Source: Rahnella victoriana (GTDB lineage Bacteria > Pseudomonadota > Gammaproteobacteria > Enterobacterales > Enterobacteriaceae). Taken from it: DNA of 64,000 nucleotides. This document shows positions 46,525-55,159 of the stretch, piece by piece. The notes under the pieces were generated by a model. It was not told the origin of the DNA. It did no database searches and saw only the letters and a program-made list of their open reading frames with translations. Location of the stretch: contig NZ_SJOJ01000008.1 of assembly GCF_004330295.1 (NCBI RefSeq), positions 122,938 to 186,937 of the forward strand. The letters run 5' to 3'. Every line of letters begins with the position of its first letter. Positions within the stretch are counted from its first letter, which is position 1. The translations under genes and the position numbers were made by a program.

Positions 46525-47777
46525 TAATTCATCTCCACAGGGGCAAGATAACGCAGGGCGACCCAATAGCGGGCGACCTCAAGGGCGGCATTACGTTCGG
46601 CAATCTGGCTGTCGATAAGGTCACGGCGGGCGCTGAGCACCTCATTCAGGCTGCTTTTCCCGGCGCGATACTGCGCCTGAACGACGCTGATGCGCTGTTG
46701 CTGTAACGGCAGCACGTCGTTTTTCTGCCGCTGCCACACTGTGCTGGCCGCGCGATATTGCGCCAGCAAAGTGGTCAGCTGCGCCTGATGATCGCGGACA
46801 AGTTGCGCCAGCCGGTCATTGCTTTCCATCGCCATCGACTGATCGGCGGCATGATCTTTGTCCTGGCGTGAGGCGGTGAACAGAGGCAAATCGACGGTGA
46901 ACATCACACCCGCCAGATCCTCATAACTGTCGGCGCGGTGGGCGTAATAGACTTCTACGCCGACATCCGGCAGGGCGGCAATGGCCGACTGTGACGATTT
47001 TGCCTGCGCGACATCGGCTTCCCGCCGCGCCTGAATAATTTCAGGATGCTGCTCGACACTGGCGGCTTCCGTCGCCTGAGCCGGAAGCGCGCTGATTTCC
47101 GGTATCGCCCCGTGAATGTCGGGCTGATCAATACCGGTCAGCTGGCTTAAACGGGTGCGCGCCAGCAGCACATCCCGTTCAGCGGCGGTGAGTTTGTCCT
47201 GCATGCCGGCAAGCGTCAGCCGGGCATCCAGCACCGAGGCGGGCAGCGAACTGCCGCTGCTGACCGCGCCGCGCTGTACGTCAATCTGCCGCTGACTTTC
47301 ATCCACCAGTGTGTGTAACTGCGTGACGGTTTGTTCTCCCGTCGCCAGTTCCATCCACGCCAGCGCGGTGTCCCGTTGCAATCGCGCCCGGATACTCTGG
47401 CGGGTGGCTGCCACCTGACGGGATTCCGCCCGCAGCGTGTCAGCTTTGCGCTGGCGTTTATCGCTGCTGACGTAATCCTGCATGATGCCGATACGTTCCA
47501 TGGTCATGCCTTCGCGGCTGAACCGGTCGGTATTGCCGCCGCTGACCGGCAGGTTTTCGATACCAAATTTCAGCTTCGGATCGGGCAACTGCATGGCCGA
47601 TTCGGCGCGGTTATCCAGCGCGTTTATCTGATGACGACTGGCCGAAAGCTCTGCGGAATAATCCTGCGCGGCGACCAGTGCCTGTGGCAGGGAAACAGGT
47701 GTGGCAAAGGCGCTGACCGGCATAAAAGCCAGCAGCCATTGCCACGTCACCCGGCGGTGACGCGGTAAATCAAACAT
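46524..47777 (-). CDS. TolC-family outer membrane channel of the Cus-like pump
   Basis: A 417-residue outer membrane efflux protein with a Sec signal (cleavage after SAFA near residue 25) and the two tandem repeats of long helices and beta strands of the TolC family. It lacks a lipobox, unlike E. coli CusC, and is closer in size to CzcC-type channels, so no symbol is assigned. GGGAG is seven bases before the ATG. It shares one base with cusB. Confidence 0.9.
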   Translation of the reverse strand: MFDLPRHRRVTWQWLLAFMPVSAFATPVSLPQALVAAQDYSAELSASRHQINALDNRAESAMQLPDPKLKFGIENLPVSGGNTDRFSREGMTMERIGIMQDYVSSDKRQRKADTLRAESRQVAATRQSIRARLQRDTALAWMELATGEQTVTQLHTLVDESQRQIDVQRGAVSSGSSLPASVLDARLTLAGMQDKLTAAERDVLLARTRLSQLTGIDQPDIHGAIPEISALPAQATEAASVEQHPEIIQARREADVAQAKSSQSAIAALPDVGVEVYYAHRADSYEDLAGVMFTVDLPLFTASRQDKDHAADQSMAMESNDRLAQLVRDHQAQLTTLLAQYRAASTVWQRQKNDVLPLQQQRISVVQAQYRAGKSSLNEVLSARRDLIDSQIAERNAALEVARYWVALRYLAPVEMN

Positions 47778-47791
47778 GATGGCGCTCCCTG

Positions 47792-48127
47792 TCAGCGATT
47801 CAGCGGTGTCAGTGTCTGTAACTGATACGCGGTGTCAGTTTTGACAAAGCTGAAAGCGACCGGTGTCCCGGCGGGCAGGGCGTTGGCGGTGATCGCCGGC
47901 GGCAGACGGAAATTCATGGTCATGGCCGGCCATTTCAGCGCGGGAATGGCGTGATGGGAAATACCGACACGGTCAGACTGCCATTGGGTGATCACACCTT
48001 CGGAGGTATAGATCTGCGCATTTTGCTGCATCGCGTTATGATCGTGATCCATTGGCATGGCATCGGCAAAAGAATAAGCGGAAATAAAGAAAAGACTAAA
48101 CAAAGTTAAATTTAAAATAGCACGCAT
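47792..48127 (-). CDS. cusF: CusF-like periplasmic copper/silver chaperone
   Basis: A 111-residue secreted protein, signal to about residue 21, with a Met/His-rich linker (MPMDHDHNAM) and a CusF beta barrel. The metal ligands of E. coli CusF are all present with the correct spacing: H58, W66 (cation-pi), M69 and M71 in HHAIPALKWPAMTMNF. It hands Cu(I)/Ag(I) to CusB. It lies 14 bp before the channel gene; in E. coli the order is CFBA, and here it is F-C-B-A. Confidence 0.93.
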   Translation of the reverse strand: MRAILNLTLFSLFFISAYSFADAMPMDHDHNAMQQNAQIYTSEGVITQWQSDRVGISHHAIPALKWPAMTMNFRLPPAITANALPAGTPVAFSFVKTDTAYQLQTLTPLNR

Positions 48128-48239
48128 GGGAATAACTCCAATACTGTCATCAGATAAAAGATTGCCATTGTTCAGAAAATAAATGGCTAATTCATTTCAT
48201 TGAATAATGAGTGCAGAAAAACACTCAGGACAGGAGGGG

Positions 48240-48659
48240 CTATTCTCTGTATCGGCAGAACTGAACTTCAGCGGGAGGGGCGGTTACCGGCGGCGCGACC
48301 CAGTCTGCAGTGGTGACGGCGATACTGGCATCGACAGTGATCATCGCCAGGGTCGGCACGACGGGCAGCGCCAGCAGCGGGACAGAACCGCCGTCAGACG
48401 AGGTTCTTTCCGGCACGCAATGTTTTTCACACAGCAGCGACTGACTCTGCATATGCTCAGGAGAATCAGGCATTTGCATGGTCATGTTATGCGCCATCGC
48501 GGTGTTTTCCACCGGCGGGCGCATGTCGCACTGATGGCTGGCGAGGGCGATTTGCGAGTTGAGGATCAGCCAGCATAACGCGAACAGCAACGCACTGACC
48601 CGCTTGCCGGGCAAGCGCAGTGAATGCATAAACTGTGAAATCGCGAAACGGACTGACAT
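48240..48659 (-). CDS. Met/His-rich periplasmic protein leading the Cus-like operon
   Basis: A 139-residue protein with an N-terminal membrane segment or signal peptide (about 19-40, VSALLFALCWLILNSQIALA) followed by a secreted part with several Met and His residues (ASHQCDM, MAHNMTMQMPDSPEHMQSQ) and three cysteines. These are typical of copper-binding small proteins (DUF2946/CopG-like), but I cannot name the family. It precedes cusF by 112 bp on the same strand, so it is probably part of the metal-response unit. The start at MSVRFAIS is preferred because further-upstream codons coincide with a -10-like TATACT near 48692-48697. Confidence 0.7.
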   Translation of the reverse strand: MSVRFAISQFMHSLRLPGKRVSALLFALCWLILNSQIALASHQCDMRPPVENTAMAHNMTMQMPDSPEHMQSQSLLCEKHCVPERTSSDGGSVPLLALPVVPTLAMITVDASIAVTTADWVAPPVTAPPAEVQFCRYRE

Positions 48660-48671
48660 GTTAATGATTAT

Positions 48672-48684
48672 TTCCAAAGGAAAG
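48672..48684. promoter_or_regulatory. short dyad in the Cus-like operon leader
   Basis: TTTCC-TTT-GGAAA lies between the -10-like TATACT and the first ATG of the operon. It may be an operator, but it is short. There is no match to the CusR or CueR boxes that I know. Confidence 0.3.
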
Positions 48685-48772
48685 ATGCGGATGAGTATAT
48701 AAGCAAATAACACACAGAGGAAAGGAGAAACAGAATAACTCAGGATTTAAATTGTCAGGATAATTAAAGAAC

Positions 48773-48800
48773 GCGAATAACAGCGGCTTCTGTTATTCGC
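48773..48800. terminator. hairpin between the Cus-like operon promoter and corA-like gene end
   Basis: GCGAATAACAG and CTGTTATTCGC are perfect 11-bp arms around a 6-nt loop, flanked by AATTAAAG-type AT runs. It lies downstream of the CorA-family gene (minus strand). Confidence 0.7.
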
Positions 48801-48836
48801 ATGTTAATTAAAGTGCGGCTTCCGGTGATAATATAT

Positions 48837-49844
48837 TTACAACCAGCCAGAATTTTTCAGTTTCCAGTATAACCATCCGCAACCGATGACGGTGACACCG
48901 AGCGTAACCGGATATCCCCACCAGTCATCCAGTTCCGGCATATTTTTAAAGTTCATGCCGTAAAGGCTGAAAATCACCGTCGGGATCGCCAGAATCGCCC
49001 CCCAGCCCGCCAGCCGCTGCACCACTTCGTTCTGATGCACCGACACCAGCGCCAGATTGACGTGCATGGCGTTCGATAACATTTCCCGCATATCGTCCGT
49101 GGTGCGGATCACCTGATTGGCGTGGTCCTGCACATCGCGAATATACGCCCGCAGGCTTTTCGGCATCAGTTCTTCATAATGGTGGCTGAGCTGGTTACAG
49201 ATATCCTCCATCGGCACCGCCGCGTTGCGCAGCGACAGCAAATCGCGCCGCAGACTGTAGACATGCTGAACGGCCTGCTGATTGAAGGTGTTCTGGAACA
49301 TCTGTTTCTCGATGGCATCAAACTGTTCGGTGTACTGATGCAGAATTTCCAGATAATTATCGACGATGGAATCGAGCACACAATACAGCGCATAACCCGG
49401 CCCTTTATTCATCATTTCCGGGCGCTCTTCGGCGTGTTTACGGATGGCTTTATAACTCGACGACGCGCCGTGGCGGATAGTAATCAGGAAGTTTTTGCCG
49501 AGAAACATGTGCGTTTCACCGTACTCAATGGTGTCGTTCACCTTTTGCGCGGTGTGTGTGACGATAAACAACGACTCGCCGTACTGCTCGATTTTTGGCC
49601 GCTGATGGGCGGTCAGTGCATCTTCAATCGCCAGATCGTGCAGACCGAATTCTTCCTGAATGCTGCGCATATACGCATCTTCCGGCTGCCACAGCCCGAG
49701 CCAGACAAAGGTTTCCGGCTCTTTCAGCACTTCGCTGATGTCTTCGACGGTCACATCCTGCAAACGCTTACCGTCGCGGTAAGCCACGCTGTTGATCACT
49801 GAATCACAGCTGGGTTTTTTATCTTCGTTGGAAATGGAGTTCAT
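48837..49844 (-). CDS. CorA-family magnesium/divalent cation transporter
   Basis: A 335-residue protein with the long cytosolic N-terminal domain, two C-terminal membrane helices and the signature YGMNF just after the first helix, which defines CorA/ZntB channels. The end of the protein has the usual WWGYP loop, TM2 and a positively charged KLKNSGWL tail. It is not the E. coli corA itself (a different context and weak N-terminal similarity); Mg2+, Co2+ or Zn2+ are possible substrates. It has a modest ribosome site. No neighbour explains its substrate. Confidence 0.88.
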   Translation of the reverse strand: MNSISNEDKKPSCDSVINSVAYRDGKRLQDVTVEDISEVLKEPETFVWLGLWQPEDAYMRSIQEEFGLHDLAIEDALTAHQRPKIEQYGESLFIVTHTAQKVNDTIEYGETHMFLGKNFLITIRHGASSSYKAIRKHAEERPEMMNKGPGYALYCVLDSIVDNYLEILHQYTEQFDAIEKQMFQNTFNQQAVQHVYSLRRDLLSLRNAAVPMEDICNQLSHHYEELMPKSLRAYIRDVQDHANQVIRTTDDMREMLSNAMHVNLALVSVHQNEVVQRLAGWGAILAIPTVIFSLYGMNFKNMPELDDWWGYPVTLGVTVIGCGWLYWKLKNSGWL

Positions 49845-49978
49845 TATTTTACCCGATTGTTATTCAGACAAAAATCCTGCCCGCAGGCAGGATGATTTCA
49901 GTGTCTGAACAGAATAGCGCAGTCTGATAAAAAGCGCTGACCGGGGATCTTAAAAGAGTGTTTCAGAAAAAAACGGCT

Positions 49979-50812
49979 TCAGCCGTCGGTGGAACGGCTG
50001 ACCGCTTCCCACGCATCTATACCGGCGTTCATCTGGTGCAGCTTTTCCCGCACGAATGTCACCGCGTCGCTGCCGAGTAACAGTGAGGCCGGTGGCTCAG
50101 GGACTTCAAGCAGTTGCAACATGGCCTGCGCGGCTTTTTGCGGATCGCCCGGCTGATGTCCGCTGCGTTTTTCCCGCGTTTCCCGCACCGGATCGAAACT
50201 GGCATCGTAATCACTGATCGTTCGCGGCGATCGCACCATCGAACGTCCCGCCCAGTCGGTGCGGAAAGACCCCGGCTGAATGGTGGTGACCGCGATATTG
50301 AACGGCTTCAGTTCTTTGGTCAGGGTTTCAGAAATTCCCTGTAAGGCGAATTTACTGCCGCAGTAATAGCTGATGCCGGGCATCGTGATAAATCCCCCCA
50401 TTGATGTGATGTTGAGAATATGTCCGGCGCGGCGTTGACGAAAATAGGGCAGGAAGGCTTTGATCACCGCCACCGCGCCAAACACATTGACATCAAACTG
50501 ATGCAGCGCCTCGCTTAACGGCGACTCTTCCATAATCCCTTCGTGACCGTAACCGGCATTGTTGACCAGCACGTCAACCGCACCGGTTTCCTGTTCCACG
50601 GCTGCCGCCAGCGGAGCGACCGCCCCGAAATCCGTGATATCCAGTACGCGGCCAAAACTGCGGCCGGGGACCAGTGCGTCGAATTCTGCACAGGCCTGTG
50701 CATTGCGCAGCGTGCCGACGACACGGTGCCCGGCTTTCAGGGCTTCTTCTGCCAGCGCACGGCCAAATCCGCTGCTGACGCCGGTGATGAAGAATAATTT
50801 AGACTGGCTCAT
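49979..50812 (-). CDS. short-chain dehydrogenase/reductase
   Basis: A 277-residue classical SDR. NAD(P)-binding TGVSSGFG is at about 10-17, NNAGYG at about 85-90, the catalytic Ser in ITSMGG and the YxxxK pair in YYCGSK. The Arg in GTLRNAQ following beta-2 suggests NADP. Substrate unknown. AGGAG lies five bases before the ATG at MSQSKLFF; a longer reading is not needed. A divergent AraC-type gene 163 bp away is the likely regulator, an arrangement common in enterobacteria and pseudomonads. Confidence 0.9.
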   Translation of the reverse strand: MSQSKLFFITGVSSGFGRALAEEALKAGHRVVGTLRNAQACAEFDALVPGRSFGRVLDITDFGAVAPLAAAVEQETGAVDVLVNNAGYGHEGIMEESPLSEALHQFDVNVFGAVAVIKAFLPYFRQRRAGHILNITSMGGFITMPGISYYCGSKFALQGISETLTKELKPFNIAVTTIQPGSFRTDWAGRSMVRSPRTISDYDASFDPVRETREKRSGHQPGDPQKAAQAMLQLLEVPEPPASLLLGSDAVTFVREKLHQMNAGIDAWEAVSRSTDG

Positions 50813-50975
50813 ATAAACTCCTCGTTTAAAAGCGGAGTTGCAGAATAGGGCGGGCAACATCAAATACGTAGCCCCGATCCTCTCAGATGTTTGCCTGTTC
50901 CTCTGAGGTGTCTGGACGCGGCGGATTCCCGGTGCGACACTTCATTCACTTTCCGCGAGATATTTTCAGGTTGAA

Positions 50976-51917
50976 ATGAGGTTTCCGGCTTTGACAGTCA
51001 CCGAACAGATGATCGCGCTTTTGGACCAGCTCACCCCCCTTGAAGGCTACAACCTCACGGCGCTGGCGGATGTGCGCTTTTTACGCTCAAACCGTCCGCT
51101 GCTGCGTACGCCGGTGTTATATGAGCCGGGGATTGTGATCGTGGTGCAGGGCAGAAAGCGTGGCTTTTTAGGCAATGATGTCTATTTGTATGACGCGCAA
51201 CATTATCTGACCGTGTCGGTGCCGGTGCCTTTCACCATGGAAACGGACGCCAGTGCCAGCGAACCGATGCTGGCCATTTATCTGCGACTCGATTTCAGTC
51301 TGGCGGCGGAACTGATGTTGCAACTTGATGCCTGCCACGCGCCGCAGGTGGAAGCGCCGAAAAGTATGGTGTCGAGTCTGATGGATGATGCGATGCGGGC
51401 GTCGGTTTTGCGGTTTTTGCAGGTGATGGCATCTCCGCTCGATGCGGAAATTCTGGGCAAAGTAATGATGCGCGAGTTGTATTACCGCGTGCTGACCGGC
51501 GCTCAGGGCGGCACGTTGCGCAGCGCGCTGGCCATGCAGGGACAGTTTGGCAAAGTGGTGAAGGCATTACGGAAACTGCACGCAGAATACGATTCGCACC
51601 TCGATGTGAATGCGCTGGCGAAAGAAGCGGGCATGAGCCTGCCGACGTTTCACAGCCACTTTAAAACGGTGACGGATACCTCGCCTATGCAGTATCTCAA
51701 GTCCACCCGATTGCATCAGGCCAGATTACTGATGTTACGCAATAATCTGACCGCCTCGGCGGCCAGCGCGCGGGTGGGATATGAAAGTGTGTCGCAGTTC
51801 AGCCGCGAATTTAAACGCTTATTCGGGCTGACGCCGGTCAGCGAAGTGGCGCGCATGAGACAGAATTTTTCCCTTCCTGCCCCGGTCACGCCTTCAGACT
51901 TTATTTCTTCGCATTAA
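50976..51917 (+). CDS. AraC-family regulator next to the SDR gene
   Basis: A 313-residue regulator with the AraC_N type N-terminal domain (about 10-160, PVLYEPGIVIVVQGRKRGFLG, YLTVSVPVPF) and two helix-turn-helix motifs at the end (DVNALAKEAGMSLPTFHSHFKTVTDTSPMQYLK and SAASARVGYESVSQFSREFKRLFGLTPV). Divergent from the SDR gene, it probably controls it. It ends only seven bases before the convergent outer membrane lipoprotein gene. Confidence 0.88.
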   Translation: MRFPALTVTEQMIALLDQLTPLEGYNLTALADVRFLRSNRPLLRTPVLYEPGIVIVVQGRKRGFLGNDVYLYDAQHYLTVSVPVPFTMETDASASEPMLAIYLRLDFSLAAELMLQLDACHAPQVEAPKSMVSSLMDDAMRASVLRFLQVMASPLDAEILGKVMMRELYYRVLTGAQGGTLRSALAMQGQFGKVVKALRKLHAEYDSHLDVNALAKEAGMSLPTFHSHFKTVTDTSPMQYLKSTRLHQARLLMLRNNLTASAASARVGYESVSQFSREFKRLFGLTPVSEVARMRQNFSLPAPVTPSDFISSH

Positions 51918-51924
51918 ATCGCGA

Positions 51925-53607
51925 TTAAGGCGTTATGCCAGAGGTGGTTTTGACTTTTACCTCCGGCGTGGCTGCCGGGCCAAACACGGTGTAGGTCGGT
52001 AGTTCTACGTTCTGATACGGTTCCCAGCCGCCGCCCAGGGCTTTGTACAGCGACACCAGATCGGTGCTGGTTTTCACTTTTGCTTCGGCTGATTGCTGAT
52101 GCGCCTGTGCCAGCTGGCGCTGGGCATCGAGCACGTTGATGAACGTAGACAGCCCCTGACGGTAACTGTCGCTGGCCAGATCAAAGGCGGTCTGCAAGGC
52201 TTCGGTGGTCTGATCTAATCCGCTGACCTGATCCTGATCGGTGCGGTAATTCACCAGCGCATTATCCACATCCTGAAGCGCCGTCAGCACGGTCTGGCGA
52301 TAGTTGAGCGCGGCATTGGCCTGTTGTGCGCGGGAAAGGTGCACGCTGGAGACCAGACGTCCGCCCTGGAAAATCGGCAGGGAAATCTGCGGGCCGAAGG
52401 AGTAAAAGTGGCTGCTCCAGTTATCGAGATAACTGACGTCGGTATTACGCATACCAAACTGGCCGGTGAGCGAAATACTCGGGAACATCTGCGCGACGGA
52501 CACACCAATATTCGCGGTGGCGGCATGGAGATCGGCTTCGGCTTTGCGCACATCCGGACGACGGCGCGCCAGCTGTGACGGTACGCCGACCGGCACGGCA
52601 GCGGGCAGGGCAGGCATCGGTTTCACGGCCGAAAGTTCCGCATCCAGCGAGCCTGGCGTCTGACCGAGTAATACTGCCAGCCCGTTCATCGCCTGACGTT
52701 CCTGCGCCTGATATTGCGGTAACTGGGCGCGCAGGGAACCTAACTGCGCACGGGCATTTTCGACATCAAGCTGCGGCGACAGCCCGTTCTGCTGACGGTT
52801 CTGTGTCAGGTCTAACGTTTGCTGCGCGACGTCGATTTGTGTCTGAATTGCCGCCGTCACGCTTTGCGCCCCGCGCAGTTGCAGATAGGCGCGGGCGACT
52901 TCGGCTTCCAGCGACACAAGGGCATCGTTGCGCTGTTCGATGGAGGACTGCGTCTGCGCATTGGCGGCTTCGACCTGACGCCGCGTGCCGCCGAACAAAT
53001 CCAGCTCCCAGCTGGCATCGAAACTCCCCTGATACAAATTCACCGGTCGCGTGGCCGCGCCGATAGCGCCGGAGGCTTCCGGACCGAGATCGTCAAGTTG
53101 CTGCGACGCGCCGCTGGAATCCAGAATACCTTTCAGCCCGAGCTGCTGGCGGGTCATTTTCGCGCTGCCCTGCACCGACGGCAGCCACGCGCCTTCGGCC
53201 TGTTTCACCTGTTCGCGGGCACCGGCAATGCGCAGCACCGCCTGTTGCAGCGAGATATTCCCGGCAATCGCGCGGCTGATCAGGCTGTCGAGTTGCGGGT
53301 CGTTAAAGGCTTTCCACCACAACGGATTGGGTTCCGAGGGCAGGGCGATTGACGCGCCGTCTTTGTCTTTCGGCTGCGTCATATCGTTATACGCCGTCGG
53401 CGTCACCGGATTCGGCTTCTGGTAGTCCGGGCCAACCGAGCATGCCGCTAATACCAGCGTTAAGGTCGAGAGTGTCAGGAACCGGGTGCCTGAATGTAAA
53501 ACCCCCTCCCGGCTTCCGCCTTCGCAGGGGGAGGAGCAGGACGGTATCACTGATGGCTGAATTCTCAGAGTAGAGCTTTTCTTGTTCAACTTAATGTGCT
53601 CCGGCAT
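51925..53607 (-). CDS. outer membrane efflux lipoprotein (NodT/OprM type)
   Basis: A 560-residue outer membrane channel of the TolC superfamily, with a lipobox LAAC (Cys56). Mature sequence begins CSVGPDYQKP, typical of OprM/NodT proteins. It forms the third part of the pump encoded by the two upstream genes, overlapping the MFS gene by 17 bases. The region before the lipobox is unusual: residues 23-38 (SCSSPCEGGSREGVL) are encoded by a REP-like palindrome, lengthening the signal sequence. The ATG at 53607 and a TTG at 53589, with GGAG nine bases before it, are both possible starts; either includes the repeat. Confidence 0.87.
   Translation of the reverse strand: MPEHIKLNKKSSTLRIQPSVIPSCSSPCEGGSREGVLHSGTRFLTLSTLTLVLAACSVGPDYQKPNPVTPTAYNDMTQPKDKDGASIALPSEPNPLWWKAFNDPQLDSLISRAIAGNISLQQAVLRIAGAREQVKQAEGAWLPSVQGSAKMTRQQLGLKGILDSSGASQQLDDLGPEASGAIGAATRPVNLYQGSFDASWELDLFGGTRRQVEAANAQTQSSIEQRNDALVSLEAEVARAYLQLRGAQSVTAAIQTQIDVAQQTLDLTQNRQQNGLSPQLDVENARAQLGSLRAQLPQYQAQERQAMNGLAVLLGQTPGSLDAELSAVKPMPALPAAVPVGVPSQLARRRPDVRKAEADLHAATANIGVSVAQMFPSISLTGQFGMRNTDVSYLDNWSSHFYSFGPQISLPIFQGGRLVSSVHLSRAQQANAALNYRQTVLTALQDVDNALVNYRTDQDQVSGLDQTTEALQTAFDLASDSYRQGLSTFINVLDAQRQLAQAHQQSAEAKVKTSTDLVSLYKALGGGWEPYQNVELPTYTVFGPAATPEVKVKTTSGITP
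53496..53540 (-). repeat. REP-like palindrome copy 3, inside a coding sequence
   Basis: On the minus strand it reads CTGCTCCTCCCCC, TGCGAA, GGCGGAAG and the tail CCGGGAGGGGGTTTTAC. The hairpin has diverged by a few bases on one side. It lies within the 5' end of the efflux lipoprotein gene and adds about 15 residues in frame. Confidence 0.75.
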
Positions 53608-55159
53608 TACCTTCGCTCTTAACCGGCGAAAGCAGAAAACAAAACGGGATCAAAATAATGGCGACGATGGCGCAGTAACCGAATACGTCGATGTAGGCCA
53701 GAATGCGCGACTGGGAAATCATTTCCTGATACATCCGCACCGTCGCCAGTTGCATAGGGTCGCCGACCACGTGGGCAAAATCACGGATCGCTTCGGCACT
53801 TTTGCTGACCGCCTGATTAAACTGTTCATTGAGCGGCGACATGTTGTGCGCCATATGCGCGCTGTGTGCCTGCGTTCGCTCGGTGACACCGGCTGTCGCC
53901 AGCGAAATACCAATCGACCCCGCGACGTTACGGAACATGGTAAACAGCGCGGCGGCGTCGGCGTTCATTTTTTGCGGGATGGTAATAAACGCGATGGTGG
54001 TCAGTGGCACAAACAGGAAACCCAGCCCGATCGACTGCGCACTGCGGTACAGCACCAGCGTTTCAAAATCGACATTCGGGGTCAGCGTCGCCGAATAGAT
54101 AAACGAGGCCGCCAGCAGGAAGAAACCGAACGCAATGATGTAACGGGTCTGTACCACCGGCATCAGTTTCAGCACCAGCGGGATCGACAGCACGATCAGT
54201 ATCGCCCCCGGCGACATCACCAGCCCCGACAGCGTGGCGGTGTAACCCAGTTGCTGCTGCGCCAGTTGCGGGATCACCACTGAGCTGCCGTACAGAATCA
54301 TCGCCATACCGGCCATCAGTAAGCCCGCGACGGCAAAGTTTTTATCCTTCATACAGCGCAAATCGACCACCGGCTTTTTGGCGTACAGCAGCCAGTAAAT
54401 CGCCCCGACAATCCCCGTTGCGGCCAGTACGGCGAAGGTGACAATAAAGCCGGATTTAAACCAGTCATCATCCTCGCCGCGGTCCATCATTACCTGTAAG
54501 CAACCCAAACCCAGTGCAATCAGCCCGATACCAATGTAATCGATGCTGAGTTTGCCTTTGGCCTTGCGTTCCCACGGCGGATCTTCCAGCAGCTGATAAA
54601 TCGCCAGCAACGCAATGATCCCGACCGGAATGTTGATCAGGAATACCCAGCGCCAGCTGAAGTTATCGGTGATGTAACCGCCGAGCGTCGGGCCGACCAC
54701 CGGCGCGACGATAATGGCAATCGAAGACAGACCAAACGCCTTGCCGCGATCTTCCGGTTTAAAGTAATCGAGCAATACCGATTGCTGGATCGGTTGCAAA
54801 CCGCCGCCGAAAAAGCCCTGCAAAATGCGGAACAGAATCATCTGCCACAGTTCGGTGGCGATCCCGCACAGGAAGGAGCACACGGTGAACATGCCGATAC
54901 AAATCAGGAAGTAGGTTTTACGCCCCATCACGCGGCTGAGAAACGCTGAAATGGGCAGCACGATACCGTTCGCCACCAGATAGGACGTCAGCACCCAGGT
55001 GGATTCGTCATAACTGGAAGACAGCGATCCGGCGACGTGCGGCAGCGCCACGTTAACGATGGTGGTGTCCAGAATCTCCATGAACACCGCAATGGTTACG
55101 ACGGCGGCAACTGCCCACGGATTGGCCTTGGGTTTCCAGTAGCTGCGATCTTCATTCAT
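53591..55159 (-). CDS. EmrB-type DHA2 multidrug transporter
   Basis: A 522-residue, fourteen-helix MFS proton antiporter of the DHA2 family. Motif-rich segments LDTTIVNVALPHVAGSL in TM1, WVLTSYLVANGIVLPISAFL and LGWRW-like FSWRWVFLINIPVG are typical of EmrB/QacA. It overlaps the adaptor gene (55156-56346) by four bases and the lipoprotein gene by 17 bases. The complete set of inner-membrane pump, adaptor and outer membrane channel should export drugs or fatty-acid-like compounds directly out of the cell. Confidence 0.92.
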   Translation of the reverse strand: MNEDRSYWKPKANPWAVAAVVTIAVFMEILDTTIVNVALPHVAGSLSSSYDESTWVLTSYLVANGIVLPISAFLSRVMGRKTYFLICIGMFTVCSFLCGIATELWQMILFRILQGFFGGGLQPIQQSVLLDYFKPEDRGKAFGLSSIAIIVAPVVGPTLGGYITDNFSWRWVFLINIPVGIIALLAIYQLLEDPPWERKAKGKLSIDYIGIGLIALGLGCLQVMMDRGEDDDWFKSGFIVTFAVLAATGIVGAIYWLLYAKKPVVDLRCMKDKNFAVAGLLMAGMAMILYGSSVVIPQLAQQQLGYTATLSGLVMSPGAILIVLSIPLVLKLMPVVQTRYIIAFGFFLLAASFIYSATLTPNVDFETLVLYRSAQSIGLGFLFVPLTTIAFITIPQKMNADAAALFTMFRNVAGSIGISLATAGVTERTQAHSAHMAHNMSPLNEQFNQAVSKSAEAIRDFAHVVGDPMQLATVRMYQEMISQSRILAYIDVFGYCAIVAIILIPFCFLLSPVKSEGNAGAH

